Shown: positions 33,757-42,657 of the stretch, piece after piece
Layout of the letters: every line of letters starts with the position of its first letter
How positions within the stretch are numbered: position 1 is the first letter of the stretch
Assembly (NCBI RefSeq): GCF_003597125.1
Contig: NZ_QYYA01000002.1
Location: forward strand, 372,001-436,000
Source of the DNA: Alcanivorax profundi
GTDB lineage: Bacteria; Pseudomonadota; Gammaproteobacteria; Pseudomonadales; Alcanivoracaceae
DNA length: 64,000 nucleotides
Direction of reading: 5' to 3'
Position numbers and translations under genes: made by a program
Notes under the pieces: generated by a model
The model's input: the letters and a program-made list of their open reading frames with translations, nothing else
What the model was told of the DNA's origin: nothing
Database searches by the model: none

Positions 33757-36700
33757 ATGTATTTAAAACGCTCCATCACCGTCAACTGGGGCAACCTGCC
33801 CCCCGGCGAACTGGAATACGGCCCGGTGAACCTGTTCTCCGGCGGCAACGGCTCCGGCAAGACCACCGCCGCCGACGCCCTGCAAACCCTGATGACCGCC
33901 GCCCACGACAACCTGTTCAACTACAACCCGGGGCAGGACGAAACCACCCAGCGCGGCCGCGGCGGCAAACAGGTACGCACCCTGGCCTCCTATGTGCTCG
34001 GCTGTGACGACGGCGCCTACGCCCGCCCGTATGACAGCGACGGCTACATCGCCGGGGTCTTCCACCCCACCAAGGGCGAAACCGCCGAACCCTTCACCGC
34101 CGTCATCGGCGTGCGCGCCCACCTGGACAAGGCCGGCAGCACCAGCCAGGCCCGGCAGCAGGAACTGCTGCTGATGATCGTCCCCGGCGAAATGCTCAAC
34201 CTGTCCCACTTCGTACGCGAATACGGCGGCGAAAAAGCCACGGTGCCGATCACCGAGATCGCCAACCAGCTGCGCCAGCAGTTCGGCAAAAAAAACGTGG
34301 AAACCTACGACAAGAAAGGCCAGTACCTGGCGCGCCTGTACGGTGCCCTGCGCGGCAAACGCGATGCCGTCTCCCAACAGGAAGCCAAGAACGCCGCCCG
34401 CACCTTCGCCCGTTTCATGGCCTACAAACCGGTGGAGTCCATCAACCAGTTTGTCGCCAGCGAAGTGCTCGAACCCCACGACATGGGCGACACCCTGCGC
34501 CGCATCCGCGACCTCATGCGCACCGTCCACGGCATGGCCGAAGAAGCCGAACAACTGCAGCAGAACGTGAACCTGCTCGCCCAGGCGCAAAGCCATACCG
34601 ACACCTACCTGGACACCTGGCTGGAACGCACCACCCAGGCCTACGGCGCCGCCGCGCAACAATTCCAGCGCAACCAGAAAAATTATCTGGAAAAGAAGGA
34701 AGAACAGAACAGCCTTAGACAACAACAGGAAGGCAACCGCGAAGAAGCAGAACAAGTCCAACAGCGCCTCGACCAGGCCCACGCAGAGCTGGTGGAACTA
34801 CAAGCGCGCATCCTCGGCATCCCTGCCCTGCGTGACAAACAGCAGCTGGAAAAGCAGCTGGCCGACCTGACCCAACAACTCCAGCAAGGCGCCCGCCCGC
34901 TCCTTGAACAAGACCAGCAACGCAACAAAAACCTGGAAGCCCTGCGCAACATCCAGGGCCTGCTGGCCCGTCACAGCATCGAACTGGAACTGCCCAGCTT
35001 CGCCAGCAAACACTGGCGCAGCACCAGCAAAGCGCTGCTCGCCGAACAGAGCAACGCCCTGCCGGACCTGAACCAGATGCTGGCCCGGGACTGGATCGAC
35101 CTGTCCCCACTGGAAGACGGCCTCACCCGCGTGCGCAGCGAACAGCAGCTGCACAACCAGCTGGCCGAACAACTGCACAGCGAACGGGAAGACAAACCCG
35201 GCCAGGAAGCGCTCTCCGTCGCGCAGCGGCTGGACCGCATCGTCAGCAAACGCGGCCAGGCCCTGGAAACCCTGGACCAGCAGCAAAAGAAAATCGAACA
35301 ACAGATCCGCAACCTGGAATCCAAACGGGTGAACTACCCGCAGGATGTGGAGATCGCCATCCACGCCATCCGCCAGGAATGCCCCCAGGCAGAACCACGG
35401 GTGCTGTGCGACCACGTGGAAGTTCAGGACCCTGACTGGCAGATGGCCATCGAAGGCTACATCGGCGGCGCCCGCTTCGGCATTCTGGTGGAACCCGACC
35501 ATGAAGCCGAAGCCATCCGCATCGTCCGCCGCCTCAGCGGCAAGCAACGCAACCGCGCCCGCGTCATTCAGGGCGAACAGGCCCGCCGCGATGCAGAACG
35601 GGTGCAACTGCCCGACGACTCCCTGTTCCACGCCCTGCGCTTCAGCCACCGCACCGCCGAGCATTACCTGAAAGCCTCCTACGGCAGCGTGGTCTGCGTG
35701 GAAGACGCCGAATCGCTACGCCGCACCCGGCGCGGCATCACCGCCGATGGCCTCGGCTCCGGCGGCTACGCCATGTTCCGCTGCGACCTGCCGGACAGCG
35801 ATCTGGTATTCGGCGAAGCCGCCCGCGAACGCAACCTGCACGCCCAGCGCAACGCGCTCATGGAACTGCAGGAAAACTACCAGCGCGCCGCCGACGATTA
35901 TCAGGCCGTGCGCCAACTGCACACCCAGGTTAAAACCTTCCAGCCCCTGCACTGGGTCAACGCCGCCACCCAGTTGCTGGATGCCCAGCGCCAGCTACAG
36001 GAAACCGAAAAGGCCCTGGAAACTCTGGACCTGAGCGATCACGAAGAGCTGGAAGCAAAGCAGCAGCAAGCCAAGACCCTGCATCAGGAACTGGAAGCCA
36101 AACAGAAGCAGCTCACCGAAGAGAACGGCAAGCTCAGCGAAAAACTCAGCGCCTGCAGCAAAACCATCACCACCCTGGCCGACCAGAGCGAACAGTTTCA
36201 GGAAAAGCAGGACGAAGCCGAAGCCAACCTGCACGGCTGCACCAAATACTGGCCGGGGCTGGATGTGGAACCGCGCATCGCCGCCATGGATGAACGCCTG
36301 CAAAACGCCCACGGCGACATCGACTTTATCGCCGAAGAAACCGCGCTCACCGAGCAGCTCACCAAAACCGCCGTAGCGCTGGAGAAAACCCTCAACCAGT
36401 ACAACCAACAGGCCCAACCCGCCGACCAGATCCTGGCGGACAGTGCGGACGCCCTGCACAGCGCCCCGTTCTTCGGCCATGTGCAAAGCCTGCACCAGCA
36501 ATTGGATAATCTACACAACCGCCTGCGCAACAACGTGCTGCTGGAAAAGCAGGAAAAACTCACCAGCCTGCGCGACACCTTCAACACCACCTTCGTCAGC
36601 GACCTGTGCAGCCAGATCCACCAGGCCATCCAGGATGGCGAGCGCATCCTCAAGAGCCTCAACAGCGAACTGGAACACCACCAGTTCGGTGCCGACCGCG

Positions 36701-37410
36701 AGCGCTTTTCGTTTGAGTGGCAGTGGATACCGGAATACAAGGAATACTGGAACTTCTTCAAGGAAGTCATCGACATTCCCAACCTGGGCGACGGCACCAG
36801 CCTGTTCGACACGCCCCTGTCCGCCAAGGCCGAAGCGGTACGCGACCGCCTGCTCAACCTGCTGCTGGACGGCGACGAACAACAGGCCCTGCGCGAACTG
36901 GAACGCATCAGCGACTACCGCCGCTACCGCCAGTACGACATCCTCAAACACCCGCAGGGCAAACAGCCCATCAGCCTCAGCCAGTACGGCACCGGCTCCG
37001 GCGGGCAACTGGAAACCCCGGCCTACATCATCCGTGCCGCCGCCATCACCAGCGCCTTCCGCTTCAACGAAGGCGACAGCCACCTGCGCATGGTCATCGT
37101 CGACGAAGCCTTCATGCACATGGACGAAAGCCGTTCCAAGAGCGTCATCAACTACCTCACCCACACCCTGGGCCTACAACTCATCTTCATCATGCCCACC
37201 AGCAAAGCCGGCCCCTTCCTGGACCTGATCAGCAACCAGTTCGTATTCAGCAAGGTGCCCAGCCCCATCGCCGTGGGCGAACTCAACACCCGGGTACTGG
37301 TAGACAGACAACAACTCAACCAGGAACGCATCAGCGAACTGTGGGAACAGCACAGAAGAGTGATTCGCCAGCAAGGGGCGCTGGACTTCATGGATGAGAT
37401 CAGCCCATGA
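33757..37410 (+). CDS. jetC: Wadjet protein JetC (SMC-like ATPase)
   Basis: A 1,217-residue SMC-family motor. Walker A SGGNGSGKT (28-36) near the N-terminus; two long coiled-coil arms (for example from 300 to 450 and 700 to 880) around a hinge near 540-640 (HVEVQDPDWQMAIEGYIGGA); ABC signature region YGTGSGGQLE (about 1077-1085) and Walker B MVIVDEAF with D1116/E1117. In Wadjet, JetABC extrudes loops on small circular DNA and JetD cuts it, giving plasmid defence. The stop overlaps jetD by four bases. RecF-like SbcC was considered but the neighbours settle it. Confidence 0.93.
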   Translation: MYLKRSITVNWGNLPPGELEYGPVNLFSGGNGSGKTTAADALQTLMTAAHDNLFNYNPGQDETTQRGRGGKQVRTLASYVLGCDDGAYARPYDSDGYIAGVFHPTKGETAEPFTAVIGVRAHLDKAGSTSQARQQELLLMIVPGEMLNLSHFVREYGGEKATVPITEIANQLRQQFGKKNVETYDKKGQYLARLYGALRGKRDAVSQQEAKNAARTFARFMAYKPVESINQFVASEVLEPHDMGDTLRRIRDLMRTVHGMAEEAEQLQQNVNLLAQAQSHTDTYLDTWLERTTQAYGAAAQQFQRNQKNYLEKKEEQNSLRQQQEGNREEAEQVQQRLDQAHAELVELQARILGIPALRDKQQLEKQLADLTQQLQQGARPLLEQDQQRNKNLEALRNIQGLLARHSIELELPSFASKHWRSTSKALLAEQSNALPDLNQMLARDWIDLSPLEDGLTRVRSEQQLHNQLAEQLHSEREDKPGQEALSVAQRLDRIVSKRGQALETLDQQQKKIEQQIRNLESKRVNYPQDVEIAIHAIRQECPQAEPRVLCDHVEVQDPDWQMAIEGYIGGARFGILVEPDHEAEAIRIVRRLSGKQRNRARVIQGEQARRDAERVQLPDDSLFHALRFSHRTAEHYLKASYGSVVCVEDAESLRRTRRGITADGLGSGGYAMFRCDLPDSDLVFGEAARERNLHAQRNALMELQENYQRAADDYQAVRQLHTQVKTFQPLHWVNAATQLLDAQRQLQETEKALETLDLSDHEELEAKQQQAKTLHQELEAKQKQLTEENGKLSEKLSACSKTITTLADQSEQFQEKQDEAEANLHGCTKYWPGLDVEPRIAAMDERLQNAHGDIDFIAEETALTEQLTKTAVALEKTLNQYNQQAQPADQILADSADALHSAPFFGHVQSLHQQLDNLHNRLRNNVLLEKQEKLTSLRDTFNTTFVSDLCSQIHQAIQDGERILKSLNSELEHHQFGADRERFSFEWQWIPEYKEYWNFFKEVIDIPNLGDGTSLFDTPLSAKAEAVRDRLLNLLLDGDEQQALRELERISDYRRYRQYDILKHPQGKQPISLSQYGTGSGGQLETPAYIIRAAAITSAFRFNEGDSHLRMVIVDEAFMHMDESRSKSVINYLTHTLGLQLIFIMPTSKAGPFLDLISNQFVFSKVPSPIAVGELNTRVLVDRQQLNQERISELWEQHRRVIRQQGALDFMDEISP

Positions 37411-38522
37411 CCACGCCTATCTGGCTCAAGGACGAGCCCTGGCTGGCCAAATGGTTAGGCTGGTTTCTGGACAAGCTGGATAACCGTGACGGCGAGCCAT
37501 CGCAACGCGCCATCACCCGCCGCATCAAGAAAAGCACCCTGCCGGCCCTCTACGACTTCAACGAAGACACCCAAGGCCGCTGGCAATTGCTGCAACAGAT
37601 CGCCCGCGACCACGGCATCTTCGAAATCCGCCCGGACAACAAACGCAGCGCCTTCCAGGAACCCTACGAAAACGCCCAGTGCCGCCTGAACTCGGACTGC
37701 GAAGCGCTATTAAGAGAGTGGCTAAATCGCCCCAAACAAGACCCGGTTGTACAGGCATGGCAACAGGCCATCAACGAACACGCTGCCAGCTTCATCGACA
37801 ACGGCGAAGCCCTGCTAAATCAAAAACCACAGATTCCCGGGCTCACCCCGGCAGAGATCGTCAGTGCCTTCGCCAACATCGAACCCTACCTGAACCAAAA
37901 CCTGACACTCAGAGAAATCGCTGCCCGCTGTTTCAACGGCGACTCCAAGGCGTTGGATAACCGCTTCGAGCTACTGCTCAAACTCTACGGTGACAACGCC
38001 AACGGCATCCAACCCCGGCCACTGCTCCTTACCGCCTGGGCGCCACCCGGCTTCAGCAAACTACTCATCGTCGAAAACCAGGACAGCTTCCTGCGCCTGG
38101 TAGAAAACTCACCGGAAGACTACGCCCTGCTCTACAGCGGCGGCTTCCGCGCCAGCGCCACCCGCCTGAGCAGCGAACACGCCCGCTTCGCCTTCCTCCC
38201 CGGCAGCGACCCGGAGCGCTTCAAACAACGCTGGCTAGATGAACAAACGGAATGCCACTTCTGGGGCGACCTGGACTTCGCCGGCATGGGCATCCTGAAA
38301 GCATTAAGAAACAGCCTGCCCAACCTGCAAGCCTGGCAACCGGGCTACCAACCCATGCTGGAAATCCTCAACACCGGCGGCGGCCACACCCCACAACAAA
38401 CCAGAAAAACCGCCCAAACCGACCCCGGCACCACCGGCTGCCCCTACACCGACAGCACCCTGCTCCCCGCCCTAAGACAAACCAATAGCGCCCTAGACCA
38501 GGAAGCCATCCACATCCCGTAG
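37407..38522 (+). CDS. jetD: Wadjet nuclease JetD (Toprim fold)
   Basis: A 371-residue protein with an N-terminal DUF3322-like arm (WLAKWLGWFLDKLDNRDGE) and a C-terminal Toprim/DUF2220 domain: the first acidic residue Glu223 in LLIVENQDSF and the D288-x-D290 pair in FWGDLDFAGM. It is the topo VI-like nuclease that cleaves plasmids held by JetABC. The residues needed for metal binding are all present, so it looks active. The ATGA overlap couples it to jetC. Confidence 0.9.
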   Translation: MTTPIWLKDEPWLAKWLGWFLDKLDNRDGEPSQRAITRRIKKSTLPALYDFNEDTQGRWQLLQQIARDHGIFEIRPDNKRSAFQEPYENAQCRLNSDCEALLREWLNRPKQDPVVQAWQQAINEHAASFIDNGEALLNQKPQIPGLTPAEIVSAFANIEPYLNQNLTLREIAARCFNGDSKALDNRFELLLKLYGDNANGIQPRPLLLTAWAPPGFSKLLIVENQDSFLRLVENSPEDYALLYSGGFRASATRLSSEHARFAFLPGSDPERFKQRWLDEQTECHFWGDLDFAGMGILKALRNSLPNLQAWQPGYQPMLEILNTGGGHTPQQTRKTAQTDPGTTGCPYTDSTLLPALRQTNSALDQEAIHIP

Positions 38523-38552
38523 GGCGGAAATTGGCGTGAGCCAATCTCCGCC
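38523..38552 (+). repeat. Hairpin right after jetD (repeat or weak terminator)
   Basis: GGCGGAAATTGGC-GTGA-GCCAATCTCCGCC makes a 13-bp stem with one mismatch and a GTGA loop, immediately after the jetD stop. There is no T-run, so it may act as an mRNA-stabilising repeat rather than a terminator. Confidence 0.6.
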
Positions 38553-38556
38553 AACT

Positions 38557-38629
38557 GTAGGAGCCCCTCTCGAAGGGCGAACCACGGGCTACGGCAATGT
38601 TTTGTAGGAGCGGTGGTTCCACCGCGATC
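38557..38629. repeat. REP elements between jetD and the viperin gene
   Basis: GTAGGAGCCCCTCTCGAAGG (38557-38576) and GTAGGAGCGGTGGTTCCACC (38604-38623) each carry the GTAGGAGC head and an internal short palindrome (GGTGGTTCCACC). The gap 38523-38770 holds these and the probable promoter of the viperin gene, no other gene. Confidence 0.65.
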
Positions 38630-38770
38630 CGAGCGCCAGCGAGGCCAACCCCATCGCGATGGGCATCACCACCTCAAACCCCAGTTTTTCACCTTTTGGA
38701 ATAACTTGGCCAGCCAGCCACTCTAGACTTTCCCTCGTTGACGGCACCAATAAGCAAGAGGGGATGCATA

Positions 38771-39673
38771 ATGAAGGACAACAACAAGGAATTGGTAATC
38801 AACTGGCATATCACCGAGGTATGCAATTATGACTGCCAGTATTGCTTCGCAAAATGGGAAGAACATGCACCGCGTGAGGAGGTATGCAGAGACGCGGCAT
38901 CGTCCAGAGCGCTACTCGGGGAGTTATCTGCATTTTTCTCGCCTGACAACCCGGACAACCCGCTCCACTCATCTTTGCAATGGGGAAATATCCGTCTGAA
39001 CATTGCCGGTGGAGAGCCCATGCTCCATGACAGCCATTTCTATCGTGTCATTGAGCAAGCTGCTGAGCTTGGAATGAAGGTATCCATTATAACCAATGGC
39101 AGCTATCTGAACACCAAATCAGTATCAAGGATAGCACCATACCTTTCATGGCTCGGCATCAGCATTGATTCTTCGTTGCCTACATCCAATCGGATCATTG
39201 GACGCAGTAACGTAAGAGGAACGCAGCTTGACCTGAAAAGAATGCCTGAGCTGCTTAACCTTGCACGATCGATCAATCCCGATCTTCGAATCAAGATCAA
39301 CACCGTAGTTAACTCAGAAAACCATAAGGAAGATTTCCACCCTCTCATTGAGGCCCTGTCTCCCGACAAGTGGAAGATCTTCAAGGTGCTTCCCATAATC
39401 AACCGGAACCTTCAAATCCATGACCATGATTATGAGGAAATTGTTCTCAGACACTCATTCTTCAAGCAAATCATGTATCCCGAGAACAATGAAGAAATGA
39501 GAGAATCTTATATCATGATTGATCCCAAAGGCCGTTTCTTCCAAAACGGTGAAGCCAATCTTCCAGATAATTACCGATACAGCCAGCCGATTCATGAAGC
39601 GGGCGCCAAACAGGCATTTTCACAAATCAGGTTTAGCTCAAGAAAGTTTGATTCTAGGTATCGAACGATCTAG
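38771..39673 (+). CDS. Prokaryotic viperin (radical SAM ddhNTP synthase)
   Basis: A 300-residue radical SAM enzyme. Motif C18-NYD-C22-QY-C25 binds the [4Fe-4S] cluster; GGEP follows in NIAGGEPMLHD, then SIITNGSYL, LGISIDSS, KINTVVNSENH and KWKIFKVLPI. The C-terminal PENNEEMRESYIMIDPKGRF and FQNG match the viperin-specific region (human: [20 protein letters not shown]). Viperins convert NTPs to 3'-deoxy-3',4'-didehydro NTPs that stop phage transcription. Which base it prefers cannot be told. GAGGGG precedes ATG 38771. It is monocistronic; no nucleotide-kinase gene is beside it. Base composition is clearly more AT-rich than jetABCD. Confidence 0.93.
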   Translation: MKDNNKELVINWHITEVCNYDCQYCFAKWEEHAPREEVCRDAASSRALLGELSAFFSPDNPDNPLHSSLQWGNIRLNIAGGEPMLHDSHFYRVIEQAAELGMKVSIITNGSYLNTKSVSRIAPYLSWLGISIDSSLPTSNRIIGRSNVRGTQLDLKRMPELLNLARSINPDLRIKINTVVNSENHKEDFHPLIEALSPDKWKIFKVLPIINRNLQIHDHDYEEIVLRHSFFKQIMYPENNEEMRESYIMIDPKGRFFQNGEANLPDNYRYSQPIHEAGAKQAFSQIRFSSRKFDSRYRTI

Positions 39674-39691
39674 CAATAGGCCATAAAGCGA

Positions 39692-40795
39692 CTACCTTGT
39701 TAAAAAGTCACTTTGCAAAAACCACTCTGGAAGCGGCTTCGCCCCCTTTTCATAACCCGGATCCGCTTCCACAACATCTCTATGATGATTCCACCAGTAA
39801 CGATACTCATGACCAACAATATCAATCCATCTGCTCGGTGACTTCCCACAAAATGTCACCTGAAAAAACGCTGCTACGAGATAAAGCTCAACAGGCGGAC
39901 GATTCATATCGAGATGACCTGACTTTACAGGCCTAACCATCTCCCTCCACATCGAGGAAAACTGCTTGAAAGAAAGACGCTTATTACCACTACGAATTTT
40001 GGCCAGTTCAGCTGCGCTCACATTAGCCATGCTCGCTATATCATCAACAGAAGGCACACTTCTCCAAGACCCAACTTTCGCTCTGTCAACCAACAGCCCC
40101 ATAAATTCCACAAGACTGAAATAAGGCAGGACGAGGCCACCACGCGGGCATTTCTCACCCAGCTTGAAGTCCGCAGAAACCCTGGGGGTCAAGTTAATGA
40201 ATATTGGTTCCATCTCATATTCAGGGTAATCACGCGACACACACTCTATATCCAGCAAGGCAAAGAAGGAGACACATACATTTCGCAGAAATATCTCCAG
40301 CTTCTGCCTCTCACCTAACTTCTCTAAACTCACATCCCTTTCTGGGTCGTGACTTACCATGTAATCATCAGAAAAGCCTTCCAGCTCTTTCATAGCTCCC
40401 GGAATACCCTCGACACCTCCCCTACGACAGGCCAAATACAAGGAGCTCATTGCCTTGTCGGCCTTCTCCGCCATAACGTCTAGCCGTGGATACGCGTCGG
40501 AACCAAGATAGTTATAAACGACACCCTGGAAACCTGCACCTTTTCCCTGGCTAACAGGGTTGCCTGAAAACCACTCCCTTGCCTCCTGGTCGGATATTAC
40601 CTCATCAATCAGCGTTTTAAAAAAATTATCTTCAGCATTCTTATCTGCCTGCTGGCGCTTTTTCAGGCTTATCTTCCCAGCAAGATATTTTCTGGCAGTC
40701 GGGCGACTAAGACCGGTCAGATACTGTAACCTTGAAATTAATGAACCTCCTTGCATTTCGTTAAATACGGGCAACCAAATTTCGTTCTGAAACAT
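39692..40795 (-). CDS. Large HTH-containing protein of unknown function
   Basis: A 367-residue protein convergent with the viperin gene (18-base gap). Two HTH-like segments are seen: residues 20-41 (SRLQYLTGLSRPTARKYLAG) and one in the last third (SVDDIASMANVSAAELAKIR). The middle has no recognised domain and contains hydrophobic stretches but no membrane span. AGGAAAGG precedes the ATG, and a dyad lies 31-56 bases upstream, so it may be an autoregulated repressor. Co-directional with the UDG-like gene 92 bases upstream. It is AT-rich like the viperin gene. It may control viperin or belong to the cassette on its right. Confidence 0.7.
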   Translation of the reverse strand: MFQNEIWLPVFNEMQGGSLISRLQYLTGLSRPTARKYLAGKISLKKRQQADKNAEDNFFKTLIDEVISDQEAREWFSGNPVSQGKGAGFQGVVYNYLGSDAYPRLDVMAEKADKAMSSLYLACRRGGVEGIPGAMKELEGFSDDYMVSHDPERDVSLEKLGERQKLEIFLRNVCVSFFALLDIECVSRDYPEYEMEPIFINLTPRVSADFKLGEKCPRGGLVLPYFSLVEFMGLLVDRAKVGSWRSVPSVDDIASMANVSAAELAKIRSGNKRLSFKQFSSMWREMVRPVKSGHLDMNRPPVELYLVAAFFQVTFCGKSPSRWIDIVGHEYRYWWNHHRDVVEADPGYEKGAKPLPEWFLQSDFLTR

Positions 40796-40825
40796 GCCTT
40801 TCCTATCGTGTTAATATCATGATCA

Positions 40826-40851
40826 TTCCTGAGCTACTGTGCTATCAGGAA
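40826..40851. promoter_or_regulatory. Dyad upstream of the large HTH gene (possible operator)
   Basis: TTCCTGA at 40826-40832 and TCAGGAA at 40845-40851 are perfect 7-bp arms about 19 bases apart, 31 bases before the start codon of the HTH-protein gene. Spacing is near two helical turns, fitting a dimeric repressor. Confidence 0.5.
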
Positions 40852-40887
40852 GAACCTGTGAGAAAGCACTTCATGAGAAAAGATCGG

Positions 40888-41982
40888 TCACTCGCCGAAC
40901 TCGATCGAGCCCGGACTAATCAACGATGGTCCTGCCGGGTGCTCAGGATCACTCATCCTCAACTTATACCCTTTCCGGATATAAGCTATGACCTCTTCAA
41001 TGGTGCCAACCCTGATTTGATCTTCCTCAAACCGGGTCATGCTGACAATATAGCAGCCATCCTTGTAACGATGCGGCACCAATAATGCGCCTGCCTTTTT
41101 CCCTCTTTTGACACGCGAATATAACTGCCTCTTCTCATCACTTTTTTCTGGCATGACCGTCACGCCAGGCGAATTTAAGGTAGGCACATCATCAATGGAC
41201 ACAGGTGGAGCAGCCATCTTTGGCATAAACGTTTCAGGCTCTTGATGCGGCTCGCTTTCTTCATTGGCAGAATCAGCCAGAAACAGGCCTAGCGCCTCTT
41301 CAACCAACTTGCGCTTTCTGCTGGCCTCTGATTGGCTTTCCATCCAGCCTTCAAAGTGTCCGTTAGCGCCGGAAGGATGTGCCACATGCACCCACAGACG
41401 GCCATCCGCCTTTGCTGCTACGTCATTGATCTTCTCAAACGCTTCCGGAAAAAGGTCTCGAATCAAGGCTTGGCAGTGCTTGATATATCCGGAATCATTT
41501 CCCAGCATCACCACCGTATTAACACTGCCCGGCATTTCCTTGAGAAACCGATTGGTGCAAGTAGAAATCACTTGCGGAATTTCCTTGAAGGACTTCTTGA
41601 TTAATGGTCCAGAGCATTGATACTTGCCCGACTCATCCTGCCGGGCAACGCTGCATCGTATCAGTGAGCCGAAGGCCACATTGCCGGCAGGATTGGCAAT
41701 GGCTGCATCCAGTGATTCGCCTGCCTCCAGAGCCCCCAGATGCTTCAGTATCCGCTCCAGCCTTGGCCGCATTCCAGCAAACGCCACCTCATCAAAACTG
41801 CCGTTGTCGTAATAATCCGCCTGCGTGCTCCCCTTGGAGAACCCCAGCACCAGCCATTCCGGGTTGGTGCCACCCCATGCTCCAGGATCATTCCGCATTT
41901 TCCACAGCGCGTGCGGGAAGGCTTCCTTCTCACCTGGTGAGTAACAGGCTACACAGTCGATCTTTCCATGCTTCGGCAACAT
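40888..41982 (-). CDS. Uracil-DNA-glycosylase-superfamily-like protein with extra C-terminal domain
   Basis: A 364-residue protein. The first 215 residues follow the UDG fold: motif-1-like strand PEWLVLGFSKGSTQADYY (41-58), NVAFGSLIRCS then CTNRFLKEM and a TVVMLGND strand (156-163), and the closing motif HVAHPSGANGHF (199-210). Cysteines C10-x2-C13, C110 and C142 sit where family-4 UDGs bind [4Fe-4S]. The motif-1 active-site acidic residue is not evident, so the chemistry is open. Residues 215-364 form an unknown extra region with TRFEEDQIRVGTIEEVIAYI. Starts by TGATG overlap with the kinase-like gene. Confidence 0.6.
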   Translation of the reverse strand: MLPKHGKIDCVACYSPGEKEAFPHALWKMRNDPGAWGGTNPEWLVLGFSKGSTQADYYDNGSFDEVAFAGMRPRLERILKHLGALEAGESLDAAIANPAGNVAFGSLIRCSVARQDESGKYQCSGPLIKKSFKEIPQVISTCTNRFLKEMPGSVNTVVMLGNDSGYIKHCQALIRDLFPEAFEKINDVAAKADGRLWVHVAHPSGANGHFEGWMESQSEASRKRKLVEEALGLFLADSANEESEPHQEPETFMPKMAAPPVSIDDVPTLNSPGVTVMPEKSDEKRQLYSRVKRGKKAGALLVPHRYKDGCYIVSMTRFEEDQIRVGTIEEVIAYIRKGYKLRMSDPEHPAGPSLISPGSIEFGE

Positions 41983-42611
41983 CAGTAATACCCATGGGCA
42001 GGATCTGTGACGAGGACTTCACCCGTGGAAGGCCTCATCATTAAATTGGTTTCATTGAAATCCAGATCCGCACTTTCCTTTAGGCATTGCTCACACATGA
42101 ACACCATGGTTTCCGCAACCAAGGCGAGCGACACAGGCGTTTCACATTTTGGAATGGCAAGCCGAACACGCTCTAGCTCGTCTCTTACAATGACCAGCGC
42201 GTCATCTACTTCGGCCAGAGCAAGAACAGCCTTGATCCATGCCTTCACTTCACTCTCAAGCTCTGGAGACACGCTCAGCGGCACCAGTTTTTCAAACTCG
42301 GCAAGCCACAGGTCATCATAACCAGCCATATCCCCATCGCCCTCCAGGCGCCCCCAGTCATTGAAACACTTCGGAACAGCCAGCCCCTCAGAGCCAGCTC
42401 GAATCACGAAGGTATGGGAGGCGCCATCAGAGGCCAGTCGGTAAATCGTGTCTCCAGCATCGTAAATTTCCGTGGTAGAGCCACAATCAATCAGTTCCTT
42501 GCCCTTCAACGGAAAGGTTGACCTTGTCTTCTCCACAAACTCGCCATCCAGCACAAAGTGTGCACTCATAATCACCCCAACAGTGTCGCCCAAAGAAGTA
42601 ATCATAGGCAT
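41982..42611 (-). CDS. Kinase-fold-like protein of unknown function
   Basis: A 209-residue protein (or 195 from ATG 42569, which has GGGGTG before it). Residues near 40-70, ELIDCGSTTEIYDAGDTIYR, resemble a glycine-rich loop and first strands of a protein kinase fold, and DLDFNETNLMMRPSTGEVLV followed by TDPAHG resembles the catalytic D-x4-N plus DFG-like loop found in phage and plasmid kinase-like proteins. The missing HRD histidine and unclear lysine make activity uncertain. It is coupled by TGATG to the UDG-like gene and lies 46 bases after hsdR, same strand. Confidence 0.55.
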   Translation of the reverse strand: MPMITSLGDTVGVIMSAHFVLDGEFVEKTRSTFPLKGKELIDCGSTTEIYDAGDTIYRLASDGASHTFVIRAGSEGLAVPKCFNDWGRLEGDGDMAGYDDLWLAEFEKLVPLSVSPELESEVKAWIKAVLALAEVDDALVIVRDELERVRLAIPKCETPVSLALVAETMVFMCEQCLKESADLDFNETNLMMRPSTGEVLVTDPAHGYY

Positions 42612-42657
42612 TCCGCTGGTTTATTCCTTTTCAATCTGTAAGCAGCATGTCATCTTT

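Noticed and set aside
31622-34782. Long minus-strand open frames opposite jetA, jetB and jetC
   Set aside because: High-GC genes leave open antisense frames; products are V/G/A-rich without domains, and the plus strand carries complete Wadjet genes.
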